Assembly (NCBI GenBank): GCA_003049465.1
Contig: PYSS01000003.1
Span: 62,001 to 126,000, forward strand
Reading direction: 5' to 3'
Source: Magnaporthiopsis rhizophila
Lineage: Eukaryota > Ascomycota > Sordariomycetes > Magnaporthales > Magnaporthaceae
DNA length: 64,000 nucleotides
Position numbers and translations under genes: made by a program. The notes beneath the pieces are model-generated. The model saw nothing but the letters and a program-made list of their open reading frames with translations. It was not told the origin of the DNA and ran no database searches. Shown piece after piece: positions 33,101-44,500 of the stretch (its first letter is position 1; each line of letters begins with the position of its first letter).

Positions 33101-34615
33101 GATCATTTAGCTACGGTTTTGGCCGTGGACTCCCGCACATCCCCGCGTTGCTTTGGTCCTCCCGGTCGATTTACGCACACAGAGTTCTACGCACACAGAG
33201 CGCTGTAGTATTGCTATCCACAGGTCCACAGGTGGATACAGGGCTCCTGGGTAAGTCGCAGACAGGCAGTAACTCAAACTAGTTAGATGTGTACCTACCT
33301 GAAGGCAGTCGCCCCGGATGTAGGCGGCCAAGAATAATATCTGGGTGGGCAGCGGACGACGACCCAAGACCCGGTTCGTGTCTACGAACAAATCAGAGAC
33401 CATGGCTGCTGCAGCTTGCGCCTGTCCACTCCTGCCTTGTGCCATGTGGTCTTAGTCAGGGAGCTGACTGCCCCCAAATCCCCAACCTAAGTCAAAGAAA
33501 AATTGAAAAAAGAGAAATCACTAAATAAGTAAATCGGGAAGCAGCGGCTCAAAGCCCGGCACGCCTGCCGCCCACACCTACTCGCCCGAGCCCCGCTGTG
33601 CTTGGAACACGGTCCAAGAGGAAAGAAAGCTCGAGACGATGGGACTTCCAATAAGTGGTAGGCGCACTAGGTTGGCTTGCCGATATCGCCTTCCCCCAGC
33701 CCGCTCAGCTGTCCATGGATCGAGCATGGCGCTCCTTCCTTCGACAAACAAAGAATTACACACACACCACCCCCAGGATCACTTCGCCATGACGTTAGCA
33801 GCAGTTGACGTCTCCTGCCCTTCCCTCGGAGAAGCCCCATTACATGGAGAGCCTTGCCAACCTCCCTCGTCCGCATGCCACCTACCGCCGCTATCTCCAG
33901 CCCGTATATCCTAATGCCCCTATACACACAGCCTCTCTTTTTCCATCCCCTTTCCACCCATGCCACGTTCTCTGTCGTCATCGCCCTACCCCTATCCCTG
34001 CTCCCGAAGCCTCCATTCCCACACCCACACCCCTCCCATCCATCGGCCCTCCCATCTCTCACCCCCATCTGATCCCAAATCGACTCCCCTCCGACGCGCT
34101 AAACCCCTGCACAAAGATCGTAAGGTCCCAGGCAACAGTCAAAAAAAAGAAGACGGTTCACGAGCACCCGTTGGCACGGTCCCCGGGTGGCCACCATGGT
34201 GGCAGAGTGGCAGGGCGATTCCGTCATGCAGCCACGCCTTATCCTAGAGCGGCCGCTCGATATTGGCCAAAGTCATGAGAGGTGAGACGGTACGTATTCA
34301 TGTCTGTCATGTCAGAGCAGCATGGCAAAGTTGAGGCAACGGCAACTCGGCCGGTTTGCTATGATTAATACAGCTTCGTGTCCCTCGTCCTGCTTCATCC
34401 TTGAGAGGACCTTGATAAAGAGGCTCATCGAGCTCGTTTCCCTTTTTCATTCTGAAAGGTCAGCGCTGTTTGGAGTTGCTGTTTGTCACGTCGGCTCCCT
34501 TCCTGTCCCCTCTATACAAGCTGCCACCGGCGGTCCATTCGCTATACGTCTCCCCTCGCCTCGCCGCCGACGCCGACGACCCGCCTGCCCGCCTCTCACC
34601 ACTCCCAGTCCGGCC
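30141..34615. promoter_or_regulatory. Intergenic region between MFS gene and second Zn2Cys6 gene
   Basis: A 4.5 kb region between two + strand genes with no recognisable protein gene. The first few hundred bases should hold the 3' end of the MFS transcript. A near-palindrome tgtacgtactgtacgtacc lies near 32825. From about 33845 to 34115 the + strand is strongly C+T biased, as in fungal promoters and leaders. At 34248-34259 there is a perfect 12-bp palindrome GAGCGGCCGCTC. The 300 bases before the ATG contain an in-frame but probably untranslated ATG at 34322. Confidence 0.5.
33845..34115 (+). promoter_or_regulatory. Strand-asymmetric C+T-rich promoter/leader tract
   Basis: The + strand is dominated by cytosine and thymine with very few guanines, in contrast to the flanks. 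CT-rich tracts mark core promoters and transcription starts in filamentous fungi. This one lies 500-770 bases upstream of the Zn2Cys6 start codon on the matching strand. Confidence 0.45.
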
Positions 34616-37056
34616 ATGAACAAGCCATCTAGGGGCCACTCACCGACCGATTCCAATTCGGAGTCGTCGGCCAACAGTCCTGGCGAGAGTGCCGAAGTTA
34701 AGCGTCGGACAAGGGCATCCAAGCCCAAGGTTCGTACCGGCTGCATTACTTGGTAAGCAAAAGAAAAAGCCGAAGGAAGACAGGGGAATATGAAGGAAGA
34801 GAGCCTCTTTGTTGTGTATTATCCCGAAACTGACAGAAGATCCCAGCAAGTAAGTGTTGTGACGTGGAACGCATGAACCGAGGGCCCGCCTGCGACATGA
34901 GAAGGACGAGATGAGGTCGGGCAAATCCCGAGACGGATGACAAACAATATCCGGGAGTAAAAGAAGGGAAAGGGAGGAGATGGAAAGACGAACAGGTCGA
35001 CAGAAGGCGGCGAATATTTAAGCAGGCGTCGGACAATAAAAAGGGGCAAAAGCTGACCAATCCCCTTAGAATCCGACGTGTTAAGTGCGACGAGGGCAAG
35101 CCCGCCTGCCAGCGCTGCACCTCGACGGGCCGGGCCTGCGACGGCTATGACAGCACGCGTTCCCCGAGCCGGGTACTGTCGGCGAGCCGGGTCGAGGAGA
35201 CGCAGCGCAACATGGAGCTGGCACGTCAGGAGTTCCTGCGCGCCTACCAGTGGAACGCCAGCCTGCGCTCGCTGCGACCCATCGCCGCCGACATCGGCGG
35301 AAGCGAGCAGGAGAGGCGCTTCTTCCACTCGTTCCGCGCCGTCGTCTCGTACACGGCCGACTCGCCCCCTGCGTGCGTGCTCGCGGGCGGACACGTGTCC
35401 GACTACGGCCCCATGTACTTTTGGGCCACCATCGCGCCCCGGCTCGCCCACCGCGAAGGCGCCGTCAAGCACGCCCTGATAGCCCTTGGCTCCGCCTACC
35501 AGCTGTACCAGCAGTCGCCCGATAACAGTTGGTGTCAGGGTGGCGAGGCCGTGTATCCCAGCGGAGCCGGGGCTGGAGCAGCAGCCGGGGGTGAGTCCAA
35601 CGCGGAGCTGGAGCTGTTCACCATCCAGCAGTACAATAAGAGCATCGCGCTGCTTGCCAGACATGCGAGCGCGTCGAGCCCCGAGAGCATACAGGTGACC
35701 CTCATCTGCTGCCTGTCCTTCATCTGCCTCGAGATGTTGCGAGCCGACCACGTCGCCGCCCTCACTCATCTGACCAACGGCCTGCGGATCCTCGAGTCAC
35801 TGGTCCCCGAGGCCTTTGACTGTCTCGCTAGCGACGCTGATCTCAAGTTCAGCGGCAGCATGCCGCCCTCCCGCCACCACTCGCCTTCTCCTCCATCCCC
35901 GCAGCCGCAGCCGCAGCCGCAACAACAACAGCAACAGCCGCCACCGCCACCGCCACCGTCATCACATCAACAGCACTACGAGACCTCGCGTGAAATGCGC
36001 GAGATGATCCGAATCTTCTGCCGTCTCGAATGCAGCGCCGCACTTTTCGCCTCGGGCGTGCAGCCCTCCCTTGCCCTGCGCGCCTACGACCGGCGCCGCC
36101 TGGATGACGGCTCCCTTGCCTTCCCGCCGGATGCTCGTGACGCCTTTGAGTCACTGTCCGAGGCGCACGCCTACATCGGCAGCCACCTGTGCGATGTCAT
36201 CGCGCGCATGTCCGAGACGAACGCCCACTGGGCCGATCACAACTTCTGGGCCGACCCCTACCAGCGGGAGCAGCAGGCGGCCCTGAAACGCCGCTCCGGC
36301 CGTCTGGCCAGCCTGCTCGACCGCTTCGCTGCCGGTCCTGCCGGCCCGGCCCCAGCTACGCCCGAGCACCTGTCGCTGCACCTGGACCTCTTGCAGGTTC
36401 TCGCCGCCAACATATTCATCGACGGCATGACGGGACTTGAGGACCAGGAGGACGTCATCGTCGACGACTTTGGCCGCCTCCTCATGTCGGACATGGGCCT
36501 CGACGGCGGCTTCGGCTTGGGCTCGGGCCACTCGGGGGACATGTGGGAGCTCGATCCGGCCCTCATGTCGGGAGACCTTCTCGGCGATATCGATATCACC
36601 GCGGGCGGAAGGGGCGTCAGCAGCAGCAGCAGCGGCGGCGGCGGCGGCGGCGGCCTCAGCCACAGGTCACAGGCCGGTCTGGCCCAGATAGTGGAGGTCG
36701 CCAGCGTCATCGTGCAGACGGGGAACAGGATTAAGGAGCAGGGACGCGGTAGCAACCCAAGCGGGAGGTGGTTCACATGTGATGCAGGGATGCTCTGGCC
36801 CGTGTATCTTGCCGCGACCAGTGCCCAGGACCCGACGGTGCGCCAAAAGGCCCTCAAGATACTCCGCGAGGCCACCACGCGCGAGGGCCTCTGGGACGGC
36901 CCCGCGCTGCACAACCTCATACGCGAGGTCGGCTCCAAGGTGGCGCTGAACCAATGGCCGTTCCACGAGGTGCCGCGATCGCTGACGGGTCTTGGCGGCA
37001 TACCCGACATGTGGCAGACGCTGGCGATGATGAGGTCGAGGGACGTTCGAGGCTGA
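34616..37056 (+). CDS. Zn(II)2Cys6 transcription factor (Fungal_trans_2 type) with a 3-nt microexon
   Basis: This is a 708-residue zinc-cluster regulator. Exons are 34616-34752, 34847-34849 (CAA only) and 35070-37056. The cluster is C43-x2-C46-x6-C53-x6-C60-x2-C63-x6-C70 and reads GCITCKIRRVKCDEGKPAC. The codons for C46 and K47 are assembled from TG + CAA + A. Direct joining of exon 1 to exon 3 would create a TGA stop. Both introns (94 and 220 nt) have GTAAG donors, CTGAC branch sites close to the acceptors and CAG/TAG ends. The body resembles the PF11951 fungal regulatory domain (ERRFFHSFRAVVSYTA, HALIALGSAYQLY). A Pro/Gln-rich insert (about 290-320) and a Ser/Gly run (about 565-580) are low-complexity. 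An in-frame ATG at 34322 would add 98 Arg/Pro-rich residues but is more likely in the leader. Targets are unknown. Confidence 0.9.
34847..34849 (+). other. Microexon CAA of the Zn2Cys6 gene
   Basis: These three bases lie between acceptor TCCCAG (34841-34846) and donor GTAAGT (34850-34855). A branch-like CTGAC sits at 34830-34834. They are needed to keep the conserved zinc-cluster Cys and Lys codons in frame. Confidence 0.8.
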
Positions 37057-37563
37057 AAGGCTTTGGCTAAGGGGTGGTCTTTTGCTTTCGCGTGATGGCG
37101 CCTGGAGTAATTGTGAGTACGAGTACCTATGTAGACCATGTATAACAATAGATTCCGAAACATCGTCATTTGTGAGGCCGGTAGCTGAAATCGCCGTCAG
37201 GCGCCCGGATGCGGGTTGGTTCACTCACAGTTCAATTTCTGCTTGAAGAGCGCGCAGAAATCATGGTTGAATATCCTGTGTTGTGATAATCCCCACCTTG
37301 TCTTCTATTATATCCAAGAAATACAAGAAATGACTTGTAAACGCCGTAAAATACCCAAAACGCCAAACATGAAAGGCCTTGTATCTTGCCAACTCTTTTC
37401 TCTTGAATATCCCATCCTTCCTTTAAATCCACCATTATATCTCGTCTCTCGGCCGATGCGTTCGTTGCTCGTTCGGCTTTTTTTTTTTTTTTTTGTTTTT
37501 TTCCCGTCCGACTTCTTCCCGCTTCTCATGCCGGCTGGGAGCATAGTCAGCGTTCGCTCGCTT
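37057..37563. other. Convergent 3' region between Zn2Cys6 and transglutaminase-like genes
   Basis: These 507 bases separate two converging stop codons. The segment 37260-37440 is AT-rich, and a 16-T run begins near 37478 on + (poly-A for the leftward transcript). No coding exon is seen. Confidence 0.5.
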
Positions 37564-39603
37564 TCAAACCAGCTCCCAGGCCGCGATACCGGACCAGCTC
37601 ATGCCGACTTTCCCCTTCTTCCTCAAGAACTCGTCCTTGGTGACGCCGCGACCGCTGTCGTCGCCGAGCGTGTTGAGCGCAAAGACGGAGACCTTTTGGC
37701 CGGGGGTGCCCAGGTCGCAGGCCGGGACGTCGATCCACCACCAGTAGCCGTCCGTGTCGAGCGGTAAAAAGTCCTCGCTCCGGCCGCCGCGGCCGTTGAT
37801 CTTGATGAGCAGGAGCCGCGGCTTCCCCTTGCCGTGGATCTCGCCCTTCCAGTGCTCGCAGATGAGCGAGAACTGGAACCTCACGTAGTCGTCGCCGCTG
37901 CCTTGGACCGGGATGTGCTTCTGCGCGGGGGCCACGCTGTGTTCCGACAACCCTTCGTCGTGGCCGTCGTTGTACCAAGTCGGCTTCTCGCCGCGCACCG
38001 GGCCCATGACGTACTCCTCCCAGGTGGGGACGCGGCCGTCCTCGCGGAAGAACTGGCGCGAGTCTGAAGGGAAGTGCCTGAGCCCAAACAGCTCGTTTCT
38101 CATGGTGAACTGGAGCGGGTCGAACTTTTGGTTGTACGTCTGGCCGTCGCCGAGGTGGCCGGCTCCCCAGCAGGCGTCCAGAAGCTTCCAGCTGCCGTCG
38201 TCGAGCCGCACGGCGTTCCACGCATGTCCCGTCGGGTCTCTCGGCGGAGGGGCTTCGCCGGCCTTTGGTTCGTGGAACCCGTACCCTTTCCCGTGGCCGC
38301 CAACAAGCACACACTCGAGCCCGGCCCGCTGAGCGATGGTCTGGTAGACTTTGGCATATCCTTCGCACACCGCTTTGCCCGAGAGGATCGTCTGGTCGGG
38401 AGTCAGGCCGCGCTGAACGCAGTTGCCGAAGAAGCCCTCGACGTCGTAACGGATGTTGTGGTGGCACCAGGTGAAGATGGCGCGTGCCTTGTCGGTAAGA
38501 CTCGAGAAGGGCCCGCACAGAACCTGTGCCAGATAGTTTGCTACGTCGCGTTGCGGCAGTGCATGGAGCGGGTACCGTGCGGCCACGGCGTCCGGCTGCG
38601 AAAAGTCGTGGCATATCAAACAGTCCTCGATGACGGCAGCGGGCTGTTGGGCTTGCGGGGTAGCCGTGCGGCCGGATCTAGCGGCCTCTATTTGCGCGGC
38701 CGTGGGCCTCGACGCCAGAGGGATAGGTGGCGGAGCGTCATCCGGGACATGTTGCTGCTGCACGTTGGCATTTGGCACCTTTGGCCGTGCCGGGACCGGA
38801 GGTTCGAAGCTCGTCGGGCGTGGAGGCAGTCTCCTGGGCAGCGCAGGAGCGGATTCCTGCACTGGCTCCACGGCGGGCGACCTCGCTGGCCTAGACGGCA
38901 GCCTCGGGGGAAGCGATGGTCTCGCGGGTGGCTCGCTGATAGGCGTTTTTGATCGCAGGGATGCCTTGCCGTTGGCGACGCCGTTCGCCGCGGCCTCCCT
39001 GGTCCTGGCTTCCGTCTCACGCCTGGTTGGGGGCAGGGGTGGCAGGTTAGCCTGATCCAGGGTGGGCGGGAGCCTCCTCGCGGACGCAGTCTGGTCGGCC
39101 GATGTCGTATGGCCGAGGGAAAGGTTCGATATCGTGGAGACGTACGAGACGTCGGACTCGTTAGAGTTCCTACGTCCATTGGGCCGTTGGAACGAGGCCT
39201 TGCGGGGCGGCAAGGCAGGCGAGGTCTGCTGGGAGGCCGCCGGGGACGGCGAGGCCTGTGATGAGGGTCGGCGGGTGGGCAGCGGAGGGGCTAGGCCTCG
39301 AGCGGGCAGCGGCGGCGACGTGTCGGCGGCCATCTGGGCGGTGCTCCGGCGGGGGAGCGGCGGGGCGCCATTCTTTGGAGCCGGTCGCGCGGGCACCGTC
39401 GGGCTTCTCTGAAGGGTGGCATCAGGCCTGGCGGGAGGCGGCAGCGAGCCACCCTCAGTCTGCGGGACGGGGCGGTTTGGGGGAGGGGGAGGTGGAGGTC
39501 GCTTCCCCGCAGAAGAGGGCGGGGATTGGAAGTTCTTTTGCTTGTTGAGCGCAGCAATGCGCTCGGCAAGCGTTGAGAATTGAGTCTCCTCCACTTCGGC
39601 CAT
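37564..39603 (-). CDS. Transglutaminase-like (TGc) domain protein, proline-rich N-terminus
   Basis: This single-exon gene encodes 679 residues. The N-terminal half is disordered and proline-rich with many PPxP and PxxPPxR motifs (GKRPPPPPPPNRPVPQ, ALPPRKASFQR), which are SH3-domain ligands. The C-terminal half has the transglutaminase/protease-like core with an apparently intact triad: C413 in GKAVCEGYAKVY, H460 in GHAWNAV and D476 in LLDACWG. The combination recalls fungal cytokinesis proteins of the Cyk3 group, where a TGc domain acts at the septum, but no SH3 domain is visible here. The catalytic residues are present, unlike in many structural relatives. The start is the first ATG (39603-39601); upstream codons in the frame lack another ATG. 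Confidence 0.85.
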   Translation of the reverse strand: MAEVEETQFSTLAERIAALNKQKNFQSPPSSAGKRPPPPPPPNRPVPQTEGGSLPPPARPDATLQRSPTVPARPAPKNGAPPLPRRSTAQMAADTSPPLPARGLAPPLPTRRPSSQASPSPAASQQTSPALPPRKASFQRPNGRRNSNESDVSYVSTISNLSLGHTTSADQTASARRLPPTLDQANLPPLPPTRRETEARTREAAANGVANGKASLRSKTPISEPPARPSLPPRLPSRPARSPAVEPVQESAPALPRRLPPRPTSFEPPVPARPKVPNANVQQQHVPDDAPPPIPLASRPTAAQIEAARSGRTATPQAQQPAAVIEDCLICHDFSQPDAVAARYPLHALPQRDVANYLAQVLCGPFSSLTDKARAIFTWCHHNIRYDVEGFFGNCVQRGLTPDQTILSGKAVCEGYAKVYQTIAQRAGLECVLVGGHGKGYGFHEPKAGEAPPPRDPTGHAWNAVRLDDGSWKLLDACWGAGHLGDGQTYNQKFDPLQFTMRNELFGLRHFPSDSRQFFREDGRVPTWEEYVMGPVRGEKPTWYNDGHDEGLSEHSVAPAQKHIPVQGSGDDYVRFQFSLICEHWKGEIHGKGKPRLLLIKINGRGGRSEDFLPLDTDGYWWWIDVPACDLGTPGQKVSVFALNTLGDDSGRGVTKDEFLRKKGKVGMSWSGIAAWELV

Positions 39604-41563
39604 GGTGCCAGATGCAACAAGGAGTGCGGCAGCCGAGGAACAAGTACGCAAGCGGTGGCTCGAGGCAGCAGCAATTGTCAGACTTCTGCCTGGTGTCGGA
39701 CGTGAGACGCTCGGCCGACGCGCGTCTTGAGTATCTATAGTCCGAGCCGAAGCGAAAACGGCTGTCTGTCGGATCTCCGCCGTAGCTGGTGTTCTAGGCT
39801 GGGTCTTAGGGATGGATAAAAATAAAAGATGCTGAAGATACTATCACGACGAGCCAAATACAATACACGAAAAAAGAACAAGAGCAATGGCAGGACAAAG
39901 AAAAGAGAAAGGAAGCAAGGCTTTGAAATGATAAAGCAGGTTTAACAAGGTGCAGCCCGCTGACACTCACTTTACGGAACGAATGAGCGCGACGCTGTCC
40001 ATTCGGCTGCGCCTGCGCCTTGACTTGTCGCACCTTCTCCGTCGCCCACCAGGCGCTCGCCATGATTGGCCCAGGGTGGCAGTAATCGTGGGGAGCTGTT
40101 GGGCTGAGCCAGCCCCACGGTTGCGGTGCCCCACGCGGATCGAGGGCTGACGAGGGATGGGCTGTGTTCCTCGGCGGGCACACGAGTTGACGGGAGTTAA
40201 CCCCATTCGGCCAAGCCATTGTAACCGCCAGCAGGATGGACACTCCAATGTTCATTTCTTGTGAACCAAGACCGCCGCACTTTTGGAAAGTGCGTGTGGT
40301 TTCTTGGTGAACGAGCTTCGGCTTACACCATGCAGCCCGTATCCTGTCTGTCATACCAATATTAGGACGGGAGTCCATATCAACGGTAGCACAACATATC
40401 GAAAATGAAAAGGGAAGCCAAGCAGCTCGTCGTCATACATGCCCTGACCATGGAACTCGCAAGAGCACAGATATCTAGGTACCATTGTTCATCCTCCCTT
40501 CGCCGGAACCTCCCGAAGCCACCACCTGGGCACTACTGGTCCCGCCATTCCATAGCATCCGTCACCCTTCCACCACACCACCATGAAAGCCGCTTTCTTA
40601 CTAGGCTCCCGTTTAAAATTGTGAACCACCACCCCCACCTGTTCATTGCTTTTGGCACTTTGACAGCATGTTATGTCCGCCTCGCGGCTGATAGAACCCC
40701 ACCTCCCCAACATTGGATGAAAGATCACCAGCCTTGCTGCCTACAGCTAGGCCTGGCTGGCTGCAGGGCACCTATTCTGCTTCTGCTGCTCGGCAATTGG
40801 CTTCTTTATCGTAATGTGAAGCTGGAACACCCGATGAAGCGTCACTGCACGAGATGTCACAGCTTGCGTACCTAGGTAGATTGTTCAGTCCCGAGGCTTG
40901 TATCAATATGTGCATTCGCACCAGAGGAGCCTCGCGCCCACGATTTTGTGCGTGTAAATCACATATAGCCTTGCCAGCCTACAGATTCAGCAAAAACCAG
41001 CACGAAACGCATTTCCTACTTGCAATTTTGACCTTCTTCCATCCCATAGTCCCGGATTCGCAAGTCGGTAGCAAAGGGTGAGCTGAGGTAATGACCGCTG
41101 AAAAAGCAGAGAAAAGTCAAACAGTAGAGGCGGAACATGTGGCTTTGTTTCATTTTGGGTTGCCCTCAGCATCAATTCATGTGGTATAAAGGAGCGTGCG
41201 TTAATCGTGATGAGTACATCGCCTGACTTGTGAAAGAAAAAGAGAAGGGTATGAACGGATGCGGACGGACTAGAAGGGCAAGGCACGCGGTGAGATGGTA
41301 AGAGAGGGTGGGGGAGACCGAAGAGGAAAAAGAAAACGACGAATAAAGAGGAAAACGGCGACGCCCAGTATCCTAAACCACCAAGGCCACAGATACCGAA
41401 AACATCACAACAGAAAGAAAGCAGAAGCCAGAACAAAGCCAGGAAACGCGGTTTGAGAAAGAACCGAGAAAAAAAATGCACGGTAAAACTACCGGGGTAT
41501 TTTACGCCAGGGTATATCCAGCCGGGTATTTTGGTCGCGTGGAGCTTCTAAAGAGGAGAGAAT
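39604..41563. promoter_or_regulatory. Intergenic region: promoter of the transglutaminase-like gene and 3' end of the KH gene
   Basis: About 2 kb between two leftward genes. The part near 39604-39900 serves the transglutaminase-like gene, and the AT-richer part near 41100-41560 the 3' end of the KH gene. Short open frames on both strands have no family features. Confidence 0.5.
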
Positions 41564-44500
41564 CTAACGGAATGGCCCAATGGGGCCGGGGTATCCTGAA
41601 TGTGTAGAATGAGAAGTGGATGGCCGTCCGCTATCGCCGGAGTGCCGGGTATTGTGGCGAGGCGTCATGTCGCCAGGCTGGGGGACCGTCAGTTTGTGAT
41701 CCATGCCGTTGCCGAACGCGCGAGCGGACCACGGCTGGTCCTCGTCGCCGAGGTTGACCCCGCTGTCGTTCCACGGGTTCCGATCGGCGTTGAAGCTGCG
41801 GGTCGACTCGATCGAGATGAGCGACGACTTGGAGACGTTGCTCGACCCCTTGAAGAACGAGTTGGCGCCCGAGTGGGAGCTGTTTTTGCGGCGGTCGAGG
41901 AACGAAGAGATGCTCGACATGCTGCCCGGCTTGCGGAGCCGGTCGAAGATGGTGCTGCGCTCGCGTGCGGCCTCGTCCCCAAAGGCAACCTTGGTGGGCG
42001 AGTCGGTGGCCACGGGAGTCGGCGCATGCTGGAGGAGCTTGGAGTCGAAGAATGGGAGCGACTCCTCGAAGGTATCGGACTTGGGGCGCGGGATCGAGCC
42101 CTTGATCACGGCGGCCTCGACGCCGCTGGTCACAAACTGGTTCTGGAGGAACTCGATGGCGTCGCGTAGGCCGCCGGCGTTGTTACGGGTAAAGGTCCAC
42201 AGGAGCGTTACGGTCGGCTCGCCTTCCTCGGTAAGCTCATCCTTGTTGATATGGACTGTCACCGTGACCTCGTGCTGGCTCTTCAGCTTGCCAACAAGGT
42301 CGCTGGAGAACTCGGGAGACTCGAGGTATTTCATCAGGCATGGCGTCTGAGCCAGCACAAGCTCATGATTGTCCGAAACCATGCCCTGGGAAGAAGTTAG
42401 CCAACTAAAAAGTTCGAAGCGGTAATAAGGATGTCGACACAGAGGTAGGTAGGTAGGCAGGCAGGGCCGAACATACCAAGAATTCGTCGACGCACTGCGG
42501 CACCTGCCACTGCGGGCCTGTGACTGTCACCTCATCGCTGGCCTGCTCGGTGCTCGGGAAGACGATTTTGCAGTTCCATTTCTTCTCCAGACCCTCGATC
42601 TCGACGAGACGCGTCAAAAGCTGGCGGTGGTAGAGGCGATCAACGTTGACAATCTGCGAGGTAAATTCCGAGTCCTGCGACACGTCATCCAAGTCAGTTG
42701 GGGTCAACTCATAACCCAGAGAATCAAGGGGGCCACATGCAGCCGACGTACCACTCTGTCAACCATCTCCAGGATCTCCGACTTGACAAGCTCGAGGTTC
42801 TGAGCGTTCCGAGCCGGCGTGCGGCAGATCACGTTGTCCACCCGGATATCGTCATCCTCCCGCATGCCACCTGTGAAAGTTAGTATGTGCTGCAGGGCTA
42901 GCTGTGAAACAGAGGTATTGGGCCGCGAGAGATCGAAATAGGGGAAGGAGAGCCTTATACGAACCTCGGTCCATCGCGTTGGAAAACTTGACAAAGACAG
43001 AGTGCTTCTTCATGATCCGCTGGATATGCTGCCCGCCGATCCCGATGATGCGCTTGTGATACTGATCGGGAACGTGGAACGAGATGGATGCCGGCATCTC
43101 CTGTTCCACAAGCGAAAGCCCCTGCTTCATGGACTCGTAGGACTGGGCGTTGACGTCGATGTTGAAATTGTACTCTCCGAAGCCCTCGAACATTATCTGG
43201 ACGCTGCCTGTCGAGTGTAGCGGATTGTGTGATTAGCCAATTGAAGAGCCCAACGCAAGAGAGGTTCTCGGGGAAAGACGAATGTGGGCGGTCCGGTACA
43301 TACTCTGACCCATAATCTTGTTGATCTTGCCGTTCTTTTTGCCGCTCACAAACTCCTTGTGCTCATTGGCAAGCTCAATCTTGACCTTGATCTGGTACTG
43401 CGACTGAGCTGCAAACTTGATTTGCGCCAAGACCATCAGCGCGGCCTTGACCGAGTCGTCTGACCCAGTGATGCGGAACGAGAGCCGTTGGAACGAGACG
43501 TCGGCATCCGAGTTGGCGCAGATGTCGCCGAGCATGGTCCTAACGTCGTGGTTGCTGGGATGCTGCCGCCCGTCCGGCTGCGTGATGGACCAGTAGCCGC
43601 TGTAGAATTGGCCGACCTGGAGCTATCTGTCAGAGGCTACACTCCCTCACCTTACACACAGCAAGGGGGCACCCCGAAAGGAGGGTCACACTTACCAGAG
43701 CCATGAGCTCGCGAGCAGTGCGCTCGATGTGCAGGTTCTCGAGCCCCTGGATCCGCACCATGGTTTGGCGTGACCCTAGTGGAGGAAACGCGATGTGTGT
43801 GCCGAACGCCTCGCTGATCTTCTGGACCTTGTCCATGCGGTTGAGCAAGATGGTGTCGATCTTCTCTGGGGGAATCTCGACGTCCTTGACGAAGAGGCGG
43901 AGACGCGAGAGAAGGTCATGGATCTTCTTCTTGGCAAGCTCGATATGCGTTGGGTCCTCTCCGGTGATCAGGATCTGGCTGGGATCGCGGGCCTTGGCAT
44001 TCGGCGGGCAGTAGCGGAACACGTTGGAAAACGACGGCGGCATGTAGATGGCGGTCCTCGTTGATGACTCGATGAGCTTCAAATTCTTCCTGTTGCGTCC
44101 GCACAGGGGCTGGTGCGTCGTCAGCTCTAGGTGTTGGCCGTCAACAATCCGACCGAGCTGCAAAGAAAGCCATGTTAGCTGAGCCCACCTATCCAAGTAT
44201 ACCTAAAAACTCGACTCTGGGCGGGAGGTCCGGACCAGTTGATCAATGTGTATCAGGACGCGCGTCTTTGCGTGCTCCGAGGACAGGTAGTCGCCGTAGA
44301 TGGCCAGCCTCCAGCGCTGATCCCTCCGGACCTCACTTTCACCATTCAGTCCGTCGGGCAGCGGGGTCAGCTTTGGGCCCAGCAGGAAGATGTCGACTCC
44401 GCAGAAGTTGGAGGTGAAGTCCAACGTCTCCGTCACGGGTTTCTTCAGCCCGCCCGTGTGCGGGTCGAGGACCATGTCGCCATCGATGTCGACCGTTGTG

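Noticed and set aside
34322..34615. N-terminal extension of the second Zn2Cys6 protein from an upstream ATG
   Set aside because: The 98 extra residues are Arg/Pro-rich leader-like translation, and the ATG at 34616 is the more typical start before the zinc cluster.
22229..37056. Possible secondary-metabolite cluster (two Zn2Cys6 regulators and an MFS exporter)
   Set aside because: No polyketide synthase, peptide synthetase, terpene cyclase, P450 or other tailoring enzyme is present between or around them.
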